NCBI RefSeq assembly: GCF_042767895.1
Contig: NC_091577.1
Coordinates: 1 to 15,000, forward strand
DNA length: 15,000 nucleotides
Origin: Penaeus vannamei
Taxonomy: Eukaryota > Arthropoda > Malacostraca > Decapoda > Penaeidae
Direction of reading: 5' to 3'
Part shown: in pieces, positions 1 through 7,358 of the stretch
How the letters are laid out: every line of letters begins with the position of its first letter
Numbering within the stretch: the first letter of the stretch is position 1
The notes under the pieces: generated by a model
The model's database searches: none
Told to the model about the DNA's origin: nothing
The model's input: the letters and a program-made list of their open reading frames with translations, nothing else
Program-made: the position numbers and the translations under genes

Positions 1-165
1 ATGGGGGGTCCGAGAAGGAGGAGGATGAGGAAGCGAACGAGGATGAGAGCCTCCGTCGCGCGGGCGGTGAGGTCATCGGGGCGAGGAGTCCGAGATGGCG
101 ATGTTTGTTTTCGGAGTCTGGCAAAAAGGCGGAGGCCGCGTGTCGGAGGGACAAAGGCGGGGTTG
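1..165. other. Unique CpG-bearing segment at window edge
   Basis: This is one of the few parts of the first 1.8 kb that is not simple repeat. It has mixed composition with several CpGs. Frame 3 of the + strand is open from the window edge and reads acidic then mixed (residues such as EKEEDEEANEDESLRRAG). A donor-like GTGAGG sits at 67-72 after GCG. This could be the end of a coding exon entering from the left, or chance. No protein family is recognisable, and the acidic run reflects GAG/GAT-rich DNA like the neighbouring repeats. Confidence 0.3.
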
Positions 166-370
166 TCAGCGCGCGTCCACCCCCCCCCTCCACGTGCACC
201 CCCTCCTTCTGTCTCCACGTGCACCCCCTCCTCCTGTCTCCCCATCCCCCCCGTCCACGTGCACCCCCTCCCTGTCTCCCCCACCCCCTTCACGTGCATC
301 CCCTCCCCTCCCTCCACGTGCACCCCTCCTTGTCTCGCCATCCCCCTTCACGTGCATCCCCCCCCGCCAA
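166..370. repeat. Degenerate CACGTG minisatellite
   Basis: Six copies of the palindrome CACGTG, each followed by CA, start at 191, 216, 256, 291, 315 and 349, in C-rich filler (CCCCTCC, CTGTCTCC). Spacings are 25, 40, 35, 24 and 34 bp, so two unit lengths (about 25 and about 35-40) are mixed. CACGTG is the classic E-box bound by bHLH-ZIP factors. Whether any copy is functional cannot be told. The repeat merges at the right into C-rich DNA without the motif. Confidence 0.8.
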
Positions 371-1000
371 ACCCCAACCCAACCCCTCCTCTCCCTACCA
401 AACCCCTCCCCTCCGGGACCCCTTTCCCCCTGCCAACCCCGTACCCCCTACATCCACCCTCCCCCTTTCTCAAGCCCACTCCACCCCCAATTCTACCCCT
501 CTCCCCCAACCCCCTCAGGCCCCTCCTCTCACTATCCTTAATTTTGCTTTAATCCCTTGATTATTTATCTGTCTTCTTATGTGCTTATTCTTCTCCGTCT
601 CTTGTTTTCATTTTCGTTACTTTCCGTTTAATTGCTTCGTTCCTTCTCATGCTGTTTTGCTTCTTCCTGTCTCTGTCCCTTTTCCATTTTCTTGGTCTCC
701 TTTTCCCCTTCCTACTCTTGCCTCATTTCTTCCTTTCGGGGTTTTTCCTCCTTCTCCTCTTCCTCCTTCCTATTCTTTTTTTCTTTATTCTTCCCCCTCC
801 CTTCCTTCTCTTCCTCCCCTCCTCCTCTTCCTCTCCTCCCCTCTCCTTCCCCCTTCACACCTTCCTTCTCACCTTCCTCTTCCTCTCCCTTCTCCTCTCC
901 TCTTTTCCTCCCCCTCCCTTCGCCTCACTCCTCACACCCTTCCCTCCTCTCCTCCCACGGGAACTCCCACCCCATCCCCCCCTTCCCCCCCCCCCGCCTC
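371..1000. repeat. Polypyrimidine domain (C-rich, then T-rich, then C-rich)
   Basis: Almost every base on the + strand is C or T. The first 170 bp is C-rich with CCCC runs separated by A or T. 545-790 is T-rich and more complex. 790-1000 is a CCT/CCCT mixture ending in a long C run near 984-995. The minus strand therefore has many closely spaced G runs with G-quadruplex potential. Open frames here are poly-Ser/Pro/Leu artefacts. Confidence 0.85.
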
Positions 1001-1075
1001 AGTCACTCAGTCAAATCTGCCCAAATCAGTCAAATCTCTGTCGCAACTTGCACTGCAACCCGTCAAGGCGAGGGA
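1001..1075. other. Unique spacer at a pyrimidine-to-purine switch
   Basis: This short non-repetitive stretch separates the left pyrimidine domain from the right purine domain. It contains an 11-bp direct repeat, CAGTCAAATCT, at 1008-1018 and 1027-1037, with a partial third copy (AGTCACTCAGTC) just before. Because the flanks are roughly complementary in composition (C/T left, G/A right), it would be the loop if the flanks paired. No gene is seen. Confidence 0.6.
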
Positions 1076-1790
1076 TGGGGAGGGAGGGCAGGGAAGGAGG
1101 GAAGGAGAGGAGAGGGGGAGAGGGGGGAGAGGGGAGGAGGAGAGGAGGAGAAGGGGAAAGGAGAGGAGACGGGGAGAGGAGAGGGGGAGAAGGGGGAGAG
1201 GAGAGGAGGAGAGGGGGAGAGGAGAGGAGAGGAGAGGAGAGAGGGAGAGGAGGAGAGGGGGAGGAGGGGAGAAGGGGGAGAGGAGGAGAGAAGGAGAGGG
1301 GGAGGAGGGAGAAGGGGGAGAGGAGTGGGAGAAGGGAGGGAGACGAGGAGAGGGGGAGAGGAGAGGAGAGGAGAGGAGAGGAGAGGGGGAGAGGAGGACA
1401 AGGGGAGAGGAGAGGAGGGAAGGAAGGAGGGGAGGAGGGGGAGGGTGAAAGGGAAGGTTTGGAGGTAGGATGGAGAAGTGAGAAGGGAAGAAAGGAGGGA
1501 AGAAGGGAAGGAGAGAGGAAGCGATGGAGCGGGGGAGGGGAATGCAATTAATAAATGAACAAAAAGACGAAGGAATGAGAGAATGAAAGAAGGAAAAAAG
1601 GAAGAAGAAAAAGAAGGAGGAGAAGAGAGAGGATGAGGGACGGAGAATCAGAGTGAGATAAGAAAGAAGGGAGAAAGAGAGGGAAAGACAGAAAAAAAGA
1701 GAGAAGAAAAAAACAGGAAGAAGAAGAAGAATAGAGAAAGAGTGATGAAAACATACCAGACGAATAGCCAGAGAAAGAGAAAGAATCAAC
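1076..1790. repeat. Polypurine domain (G-rich then A-rich)
   Basis: The + strand is almost pure G/A. 1076-1545 is built from GGGGAGA, GGAGA and GAGGA words, including short (GAGGA)n arrays near 1217-1240 and 1356-1386. From about 1546 it becomes A-rich (GAAGAAAAAGAAGG, AGAGAAAG). It mirrors the pyrimidine domain on the other side of 1001-1075. Long open frames in it are Glu/Arg/Gly or, on the other strand, Ser/Pro/Leu strings. Confidence 0.85.
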
Positions 1791-1885
1791 TAATTATTTT
1801 CTCTCCTTTCCCTTCGCCTCCTTCTGCTTATGTCTAATTGTTCTCGTTATTAAGCAATTCTTATTCATAATTCTTTTTTAAACAC
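1791..1885. other. Short mixed-composition unique segment
   Basis: AT-rich mixed sequence lies between two purine domains (for example TTCTGCTTATGTCTAATTG and the stretch ending AAACACCAGGCCACCGGCAG). No repeat period, no coding signal and no RNA gene is seen. Confidence 0.5.
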
Positions 1886-2114
1886 CAGGCCACCGGCAGC
1901 AGAGACAGAACGAAAGAGAGGGAGGGAGGGAGAGAGAGAGGGAGGGAGAGAGGGAGGGAGGGAGGGAGAGAGGGAGGGAGGGGAGAGAGGGGGAGGGAGA
2001 GAGGGAAGGAGAGAGAGATGGAAGGAGAGAGAGATGGAAGGAGAGAGAGATGGAAGGAGAGAGAGATGGAAGGAGAGAGAGATGGAAGGAGAGAGAGATG
2101 GAAGGAGAGAGCGA
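1886..2114. repeat. GGGA-rich purine tract leading into a 16-bp minisatellite
   Basis: 1905-1998 is GGGA/GGAGA purine sequence. From about 2003 a 16-bp unit (GAGAGAGATGGAAGGA) is repeated in tandem: its ATGs fall at 2018, 2034, 2050, 2066, 2082 and 2098, exactly 16 bp apart. Copies are nearly identical, suggesting recent expansion. Because 16 is not a multiple of 3, the open frame shifts through three registers. Confidence 0.85.
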
Positions 2115-2176
2115 GCGAGAGAGAGAGAGAGAGCGAGAGAGAGGGAAGGGAGAGAGAGAGGGAAGGAGAGAGAGGA

Positions 2177-2270
<94 letters not shown>

Positions 2271-2305
2271 AGTAGAAAGAGAAAGAGAAAGAGAGAGAGA
2301 GAGAG
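2115..2305. repeat. (AG)n with interruptions
   Basis: This is a dinucleotide AG array with short interruptions (GCGA, GGAA, AAAG). The cleanest runs are about 2180-2215 and 2217-2262. It carries on from the 16-bp minisatellite on the left and grades into a pentanucleotide array on the right. Confidence 0.9.
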
Positions 2306-2510
2306 AGAGAAGAGAAGAGAAGAGAAGAGAAGAGAAGAGAAGAGAAGAGAAGAGAAGAGAAGAGAAGAGAAGAGAAGAGAAGAGAAAGAGAAGAGAAGAG
2401 AAGAGAAGAGAAGAGAAGAGAAGAGAAGAGAAGAGAAGAGAAGAGAAGAGAAGAGAAGAGAAGAGAAGAGAGAAAAGAGAAAAGAAAAGAGAAGAGGAGA
2501 GAAATACAAT
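2306..2510. repeat. (AGAGA)n pentanucleotide array
   Basis: A period-5 AGAGA repeat runs from about 2306 to 2470, roughly 33 units. A single slip (GAAAGAGAAG) near 2386 changes the register. From 2471 it decays into GAAAAGA/AAAGAAAAG purine sequence. It is pure purine on the + strand. Confidence 0.9.
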
Positions 2511-2660
2511 AAAAAGTGAAAATAAAAACGAAAAAAGGCCAACGAGGATTCCATTGACCCTTCGCCTCCGCCCGACCTCTCGGACTGTCGCCTCTTCCTC
2601 TGTTCTTCTCTTCTCTTTTTCTTCTATTCTATTCTCTACGAGTGTATTAGGATTCCAGAA
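2511..2660. other. Unique mixed segment between purine domains
   Basis: An A-rich start (2511-2540) is followed by GC-mixed sequence with CCTTCGCCTCCGCCCGACC, then a pyrimidine stretch and AT-mixed sequence. The 9-mer AGGATTCCA occurs at 2545-2553 and 2649-2657, flanking about 95 bp. No gene is recognised. Confidence 0.5.
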
Positions 2661-2834
2661 AAATAAGAAAGAGAAGAGAGAGAGGAAGAGAGGAAGGGAG
2701 GGAGGAAGGAAGGGAGTAAGGAAGGGAAGGAGGGATGCATGGAATAAAGGAGGAAAGAAAGAAAGGAAAGAAGGAAATAAAGAAGGAAACAAAGGACGGA
2801 AGGGAGGGAAAGAGAGGAGGAGGGAGAGGGGGAG
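2661..2834. repeat. AAGG/GGAA-rich purine tract
   Basis: Degenerate GGAAGGGAGG and GAAAGAAAGG words occur with few pyrimidines (one TGCATGGAAT near 2736). It joins directly to the (AGT)n block through GGGGGAGTAGTAG. No gene is seen. Confidence 0.8.
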
Positions 2835-2988
2835 TAGTAGTAGTAGTTGTAGTTCTTGTAGTAGTAGCTGTCCTCGTTGCTGTAGTAGTAGCAGCATCAG
2901 TAATTTCAACGGCAGGAGAAGTAGTAATTGTCTTAAGTTTAATTCTAATCGAAGTAGCAATCGTAGCAACAGCAATAATAGTAGAAAT

Positions 2989-3048
<60 letters not shown>

Positions 3049-3378
3049 TGTAGCAGTAGTAGTAGTTGTAGCAGTAGTAGTAGTCGTAGTAGTAGTAGTA
3101 GTAGTAGTAGTTGTAGCAGTAGTAGTAGTCGTAGTAGTAGTAGTAGTAGTAGTAGTAGTTGTAGCAGTAGTAGTAGTCGTAGTAGTAGTAGTAGTAGTAG
3201 TAGTAAAGTAGTAGAAGTAGTAGTAGAAGAAGACGTAGTAGTAGTAGCAGCAGTAGTAGTAAAGTAGTAGTAGTAGTAGTTGTTGTTGTAGCAGTAGTAG
3301 TAAAGTAGTAGAAGACGTAATAGTAGTAAAAGTAGTAGAAGTAGAAGTAGAAGTAGTAGTAGTAGTAATAGTATCAAT
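2835..3378. repeat. (AGT)n trinucleotide block with higher-order structure
   Basis: This is a long AGT/TAG/GTA trinucleotide array. The left end (2835-2995) is strongly degenerate, with AGC, AAT, TCT and CGT variants. The centre (3004-3204) is nearly pure AGT, interrupted by TGT AGC (AGT)4 CGT cassettes whose TTGTAGCAG starts lie at 3066, 3111 and 3159 (45 and 48 bp apart). The right end holds GAAG and AAAGT variants. One frame gives poly-Ser with periodic Cys and Arg, another poly-Val, and the opposite strand poly-Leu. This is expected of the repeat and not evidence of coding. Confidence 0.92.
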
Positions 3379-3440
3379 AACACCCTAGACGTAGTAGGAA
3401 GTGGAGAAGTAGCATTGGACTTGAGTGAGTAGACGCCATC
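3379..3440. other. Short unique segment after the AGT block
   Basis: This is mixed sequence containing CACCCTAGACGTAGTAGG and GCATTGGACTTGAGTGAGTAG. It still shows traces of the GTAGT repeat and ends at a C-rich tract. No gene or motif of note is seen. Confidence 0.45.
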
Positions 3441-4288
3441 CCCCCCTTCCCCTACCTCTCACCCATACCCCCCTCCCCCCACCCCCTCCCAACGCCCAAG
3501 GAAGATGCCGGGTCCGAAGGGGTAATTACTGGTCGCCACTCCCCCTTTCCCCTTCCCCTCCCCCTCCCCACCCGGTCTCCAACCCTTGCCACCCCTTGTA
3601 GCTCCCCTCCTCCCCCCTCCCCCTCCCCCCTCTTTTCTGCCACACGTCTCTCCATTTTCTCTCTGCCTCTTCCCGTTTTCTTTGATTCTCGTTCCCCGTC
3701 TTGGTCGTGGTGCTTTTGCTGCTACTGTTTAAGGGCGAGAGTTGCTTGCTCTCTTGTTGGCATTCTTGCTCCTCCTTCTCTCTGCCTCGTCTTGGCTCCT
3801 TCTCTCCTTTATCTTTATTTTTCATTCTCTCTCTCTTATGCCCTTTGCTTCTTTCCTTCCCTTCTTCACGTCCCTCTCTTCTGATTTATCTGAACAATAC
3901 GTATTTTCAGTAATTGAGTTTTCTCTTTTCTTCCTTCTGCTTCTCTTTCTCTTTCTCTCCTCCTCCTCCTCCTCCCTGTCCTTTCCTCCCTCTTCTTCCT
4001 GTCCTTTTCTCCTCCTCTTCCTCCTCCTCCCCGTCCTTTCTCCTCCTCCTCCTCTCCCTCCTCCCCCTTCCTTCCCTTTTTCCCCGGTGGCGACAAACAA
4101 GTGCGACTGACAAAAACAAAGAGGAGATCCCCTCTCCTCCTCCTCCTCCCTCCCCCCCCTTCTTCCTCCTTCAATTTTTCGCTCCCAAGTTCACTTTTTT
4201 TTATTTTTGTCATTTCTCATTTTTCTCTTCGTCTTTATTTTTTGTTTCGTGTTCTTTGCCATTCCGAATTTCGGTTATCTTTCCTCTG
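3441..4288. repeat. Polypyrimidine domain with brief interruptions
   Basis: 3441-3640 is C-rich (CCCCCTCCCC), broken by a unique island at 3500-3537 (AAGGAAGATGCCGGGTCCG, then GGGGTAATTACTGG). 3641-4288 is T/C mixed, with (TCC)n from about 3958 to 4060 in which GTCCTTT recurs at 3978, 4001 and 4033. Small unique islands lie at 3697-3760, 3880-3920 and 4085-4120. The many frames are Ser/Leu/Phe/Pro strings without recognisable domains. Confidence 0.8.
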
Positions 4289-4289
4289 A

Positions 4290-4336
4290 TGTGTGTGTGT
4301 GTGAAGAGAGAAAGAGAGAAAGAGAGAAAGAGAGAA

Positions 4337-4410
<74 letters not shown>
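4290..4410. repeat. (TG)n then (AG)n microsatellite
   Basis: A short TG array (4290-4303) is followed by AGAGAAAG units (4303-4344) and then a perfect (AG)33 tract at 4345-4410. This is the left arm of an inverted repeat with the (CT)n tract at 4470-4547. Confidence 0.95.
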
Positions 4411-4413
<3 letters not shown>

Positions 4414-4464
4414 GAAACACACAATACACAGCCTGCTCTTCCCTCTCCCTCCTCCTCCCTCCCT

Positions 4465-4469
<5 letters not shown>

Positions 4470-4547
<78 letters not shown>
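4470..4547. repeat. (CT)39 microsatellite, inverted partner of 4345-4410
   Basis: This perfect CT dinucleotide array is 78 bp long. It lies 59 bp to the right of the (AG)33 tract, and the two are exact reverse complements over about 66 bp. It ends in TTCAG at 4547-4551, a pyrimidine tract plus AG that by chance looks like a 3' splice site on the + strand. Confidence 0.95.
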
Positions 4548-4549
<2 letters not shown>

Positions 4550-4612
4550 AGGCGTCGCGGAGATTAGCAAAGTGACCCGCACTCACCTGGCCACGAGCAT
4601 TGTTTACGAGAA
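4548..4612 (-). other. Unique island with a consensus 5' splice site on the minus strand
   Basis: Read on the minus strand, this short non-repetitive island contains ATG at 4600-4598, then CTC GTG GCC AG, then GTGAGT (4586-4581). That is a full CAG|GTGAGT donor. An in-frame TAA lies two codons before the ATG (4606-4604), and A stands at -3. The arrangement resembles a tiny first coding exon (M-L-V-A, phase-2 intron) but is only 14 coding bases long, so chance is a real alternative. Upstream on that strand is purine repeat, which has no obvious promoter. Confidence 0.2.
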
Positions 4613-4912
4613 CCCTCCTCCTCCCCTAACTCTCCCTCCCTCCTCAACCCTCCCTCACCTTCCCTCCTTTCCGCGATCACTCCTCCGCCCTTATACTCCA
4701 CCTCGCTCCCCTTACACTCTCCTTCCTTCCTCTCTTCTCCCTTTCTTACTCTCCCTTCCCTCTCCTCCTGCCCTCCCCCTTCCCCCTCCTCCTCTCCAGC
4801 CCTCCCCCTCCCCCTACTCCCCCAATACCTCCTGACCCTGCCTCTCTTTACTCCTCGCACCCCCTCCTCCCTTTCCTTCCTTCCCTTCCCCCTTACCTAA
4901 GCCTTCCCGTTA
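4613..4912. repeat. Polypyrimidine domain (CCT-rich)
   Basis: Pyrimidine-rich sequence (CCTCCC, CCTTCC, TCTCC) carries scattered purines such as CGCGATCAC near 4672 and TTATACTCC near 4690. No period dominates. No gene is seen; open frames are Ser/Pro/Leu or, reversed, Glu/Gly/Arg. Confidence 0.75.
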
Positions 4913-4945
4913 CACCCGAGAGCTCTTGACCAACCGTCGTTGTGG
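4913..4945. other. Unique junction at a pyrimidine-to-purine switch
   Basis: This is a short unique stretch (around CGAGAGCTCTTGACCAACC and GTCGTTGTGGGG) where the + strand changes from pyrimidine-rich to purine-rich. It contains a palindromic GAGCTC (SacI-type) site. No gene is seen. Confidence 0.45.
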
Positions 4946-5403
<458 letters not shown>

Positions 5404-5480
5404 AAAATCAGCCTCTCCTTACTTAGGAATTTTTTGAAAATCACAATAAACCGAAATGTACTTCCAGGACCTAGGGAGAT
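5404..5480. other. Short unique AT-rich segment
   Basis: This is mixed sequence containing TCTCCTTACTTAGGAATTT, ATCACAATAAACCGAAATG and CTTCCAGGACCTAGG. It has an AATAAA at 5449-5454. It lies between the poly(A) run and a G-rich domain. No gene is seen. Confidence 0.45.
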
Positions 5481-5807
5481 AGGGGCAGAGGGGTGGGGTG
5501 GGTAGAACAAAGGAGAGGGGGGTGGGGGGTGGAGGGGTCAGTTAGTAAACAAGGATGGAGAAAAGGAGGAGGAGTAATAACCATAGGAAAGGGAGTAGGA
5601 GGAGGTGGAGGGGGAGGAGACAACAGGGGAATAATGGGTAAGGAAGGGAGGGGTGGGGGTGGGGGTACGTCGGGACTAAGTAGGGGAGGAGCGGGAGGGG
5701 GAGGCAGGTGCAGTGGGGGGGGTCAGGTAAGAGGTGACAGCAGACGCAAATAATCGTTCGAACCGAAAATGAGAAAAGAAAGACGACAGACAGGGGTAAT
5801 GGGGGGG
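5481..5807. repeat. G-rich low-complexity segment with G-quadruplex motif
   Basis: G-rich sequence carries more T and C than the neighbouring purine domains. 5646-5665 is a four-run G motif (3, 4, 5 and 5 Gs with single-base loops). A perfect CAG|GTAAG donor-like 8-mer lies at 5724-5731. The open frame across it is Gly-rich (GKGVGGGGGGGDNRG-like), as expected from GGN codons; no protein family is recognisable. Confidence 0.6.
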
Positions 5808-6190
5808 GGTTAGGAAGGAGATGGGGGAGGGAGGGAGGAGGAAGGAGGGAGATGGGGGGAGGAGGAGGAAGGAGGGAGATGGGGGGAGGGGGGAGGAAGG
5901 GAGGGAGACAGTGGAGGGAGGAGGGAAGGAGGGGAGATGGGGGGAGTGGGGAGGAGGAAGGAGGGAGATGGAGGGAGGGAGGAGGATGGAGGGAGATGGA
6001 GGGAGGGGCAAGGAGGAAGGAGGGAGATGGGGGGGAGGAGGGAGGAAGGAGGGAGATGGAGGGAGGGAAGAGGCAGGAGGGAGATAGAGGGAGAGAGGAG
6101 GAAGGAGGGAGGGAAGAGGGAAGAGGGAGAGAGGAGGAAGGAGGGAGGGAGGAGGAAGGAGGGGAGATAGAGGGAGGGAGGAGAAGGAGA
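5808..6190. repeat. About 29-bp purine minisatellite (GGAGAT-anchored)
   Basis: The anchor GGAGAT (once GGAGAC) recurs at 5817, 5848, 5875, 5904, 5933, 5964, 5992, 6023, 6052, 6080 and 6163. Spacings are 27-31 bp, with a final gap of 83 bp equal to about three units that lost the anchor. Unit bodies are GGGAGGAGGAAGGAG variants. This regular spacing separates it from the unstructured purine tracts around it. Confidence 0.88.
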
Positions 6191-6487
6191 GAGACAGAGG
6201 GAGGAGGCAGCGTGAGGGGGTGAGTGAGGGAGAGAGTGCGAGAGGGGGGCGGAGGGAGTAACAGAGGGTTAGGTAAAGGGAGGAGAGGAGAGAGACAGAA
6301 AGGAAGAGAGGGGGAAAGCAAGATGGAGAAATAAAAGGGAGAGGGATAGGGAAAGGGAAAGGGAAAAAGAACGGGGAGATGGAGAAGAAAGACGGAGAGG
6401 GAGAGGGAAATGGGAAGGGAGGGAGGGAAAGAGAGAGAGAGAGACACACACACACAGAGAGGGCTGAAGGGAGGGAATGAGGGAGAG
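6191..6487. repeat. Polypurine tract with a small (CA)n
   Basis: G/A-rich sequence of AGAGAGACAGAAAGG and GGGAAAGGGAAAGGG type contains a short (GA)7 (6430-6443) joined to (CA)6 (6444-6456). No gene is seen. Confidence 0.8.
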
Positions 6488-6660
6488 GGGAGAGAGGGAG
6501 AGGGGAAGGGAGAGAGAGGGAGAGGGGAAGGGGGAGAGAGGGAGAGGGGTGGGGAGGGGGAGAGAGGGAGAGGGCAGGGAGGGGAGAGAGGGAGAGGGGG
6601 TGGGGAGGGGGAGAGGAGAAGGGGAGAGGGGGAGAGAGGGAGAGAGGGGGAGGGGAGAAG
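6488..6660. repeat. About 24-bp purine minisatellite
   Basis: AGAGAGGGAGAG recurs at 6491, 6513, 6535, 6561, 6585 and 6633 with spacings 22, 22, 26, 24 and 48. Units differ by GGGGAAGGG versus GGGGTGGGG fillers. A related 24-bp duplication is found at 7561-7608. Confidence 0.82.
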
Positions 6661-6818
6661 ACAGTGAGACAACAACTTTGGAGGTGGAGGGAGGAAGGGG
6701 CGACATTTGTAGCCGAGTTAAGAAGTGATGGATGAGGTGGACACGCAGCGGGTATATACTGTGTTGGGGGGAGGGGGAGGGGGAGGGGGAAGGAAGGGCA
6801 AAAAGGAGGAGGCAGAGA
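6661..6818. other. Unique segment with a strong G-quadruplex motif
   Basis: 6661-6762 is mixed and mostly unique (GACATTTGTAGCCGAGTTAAG, then ACACGCAGCGGGTATATAC). 6766-6789 is four G runs of 6, 5, 5 and 5 separated by single A bases, close to an ideal parallel G-quadruplex. A TATATA lies just before it at 6753-6758. No open reading frame of note is seen. Confidence 0.6.
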
Positions 6819-6868
<50 letters not shown>

Positions 6869-6895
6869 TATTAATATAATAATAATGATAATAAA

Positions 6896-6930
<35 letters not shown>

Positions 6931-6985
6931 TATTAATATAATAACAACAACAACAACAACAATAATAATAACAATAATAATAAAA
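6819..6985. repeat. (AAT)n with AAC variants and a 62-bp internal duplication
   Basis: Trinucleotide AAT array. The sub-block AACAATATTAATATAATAA occurs at 6864-6882 and again at 6926-6944, exactly 62 bp apart. This shows that a longer unit was duplicated after the array formed. The right end moves to (AAC)n and mixed AAT/AAC. Confidence 0.92.
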
Positions 6986-7358
6986 CATAGCGAAGACCTG
7001 CAAGAGGAAAGGAGAAGAGAAGGAAAAAGGAGGAGGAGGAGGAGGAAGAAAGACGCGGGAGAGAAAGACTGATACACTAAACGAAACGCGAAAAAAAAAT
7101 TATCTCGCAAATTGAAGAAAAAAATGATTAAAAAAAAAACGGGAGAACAACACGAAGACCGCTAAAACCCGCGAGAATGGAAGAACGCGAGATAAACAAA
7201 GAGAAAGAAAGGCATCCGATTGGCTTAGCAGCGGACAGGTAAGAAGAGCGAGAGAGAGAGAGAATAAAGCAGGTAACAGGTGAGACGGATTCCGATAACG
7301 AAATTACCTTTCTTAAACCCCCCCCCACTTCTAATACTCCACCCCCCGCGGCTATGCG
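6986..7358 (+). other. A-rich unique island with clustered 5' splice-site-like sequences
   Basis: This 370-bp stretch is mostly unique and A-rich. A frame open from 7132 reads through ATG at 7177 (A at -3, G at +4) as MEEREINKEKERHPIGLAAD and reaches CAG|GTAAGA at 7236-7244. Two more donor-like sequences follow, CAG|GTAACA (7270-7278) and CAG|GTGAGA (7277-7285). A small first coding exon is conceivable, but the opposite strand is also open and no family is recognisable. The right end is a C-rich junction (7320-7350). Confidence 0.25.

Noticed and set aside
2545..2657. AGGATTCCA direct repeat as a possible target-site duplication
   Set aside because: The 95 bp between the copies have no terminal repeats or element features, and a 9-mer pair is expected by chance in 15 kb.
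2050..3267. 405-codon + strand open frame (Glu/Arg then poly-Ser)
   Set aside because: It spans a 16-bp minisatellite, (AG)n, (AGAGA)n and (AGT)n in turn, none of which contains stops in this register. The unique middle part shows no recognisable protein.
1878..3383. 501-codon minus-strand open frame (Leu/Ser-rich)
   Set aside because: It is the translation of (TAC)n, (CT)n and (TCTCT)n repeats; there is no domain, and both strands are open across the same DNA.
4541..4551. (CT)n plus TTCAG as a + strand splice acceptor
   Set aside because: Any (CT)n array ending in AG resembles an acceptor. The following 60 bp give no convincing exon on this strand before pyrimidine repeat resumes.
5542..6675. 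377-codon minus-strand open frame (Pro/Ser/Leu)
   Set aside because: It is the reverse complement of G-rich purine minisatellites; composition explains it fully.
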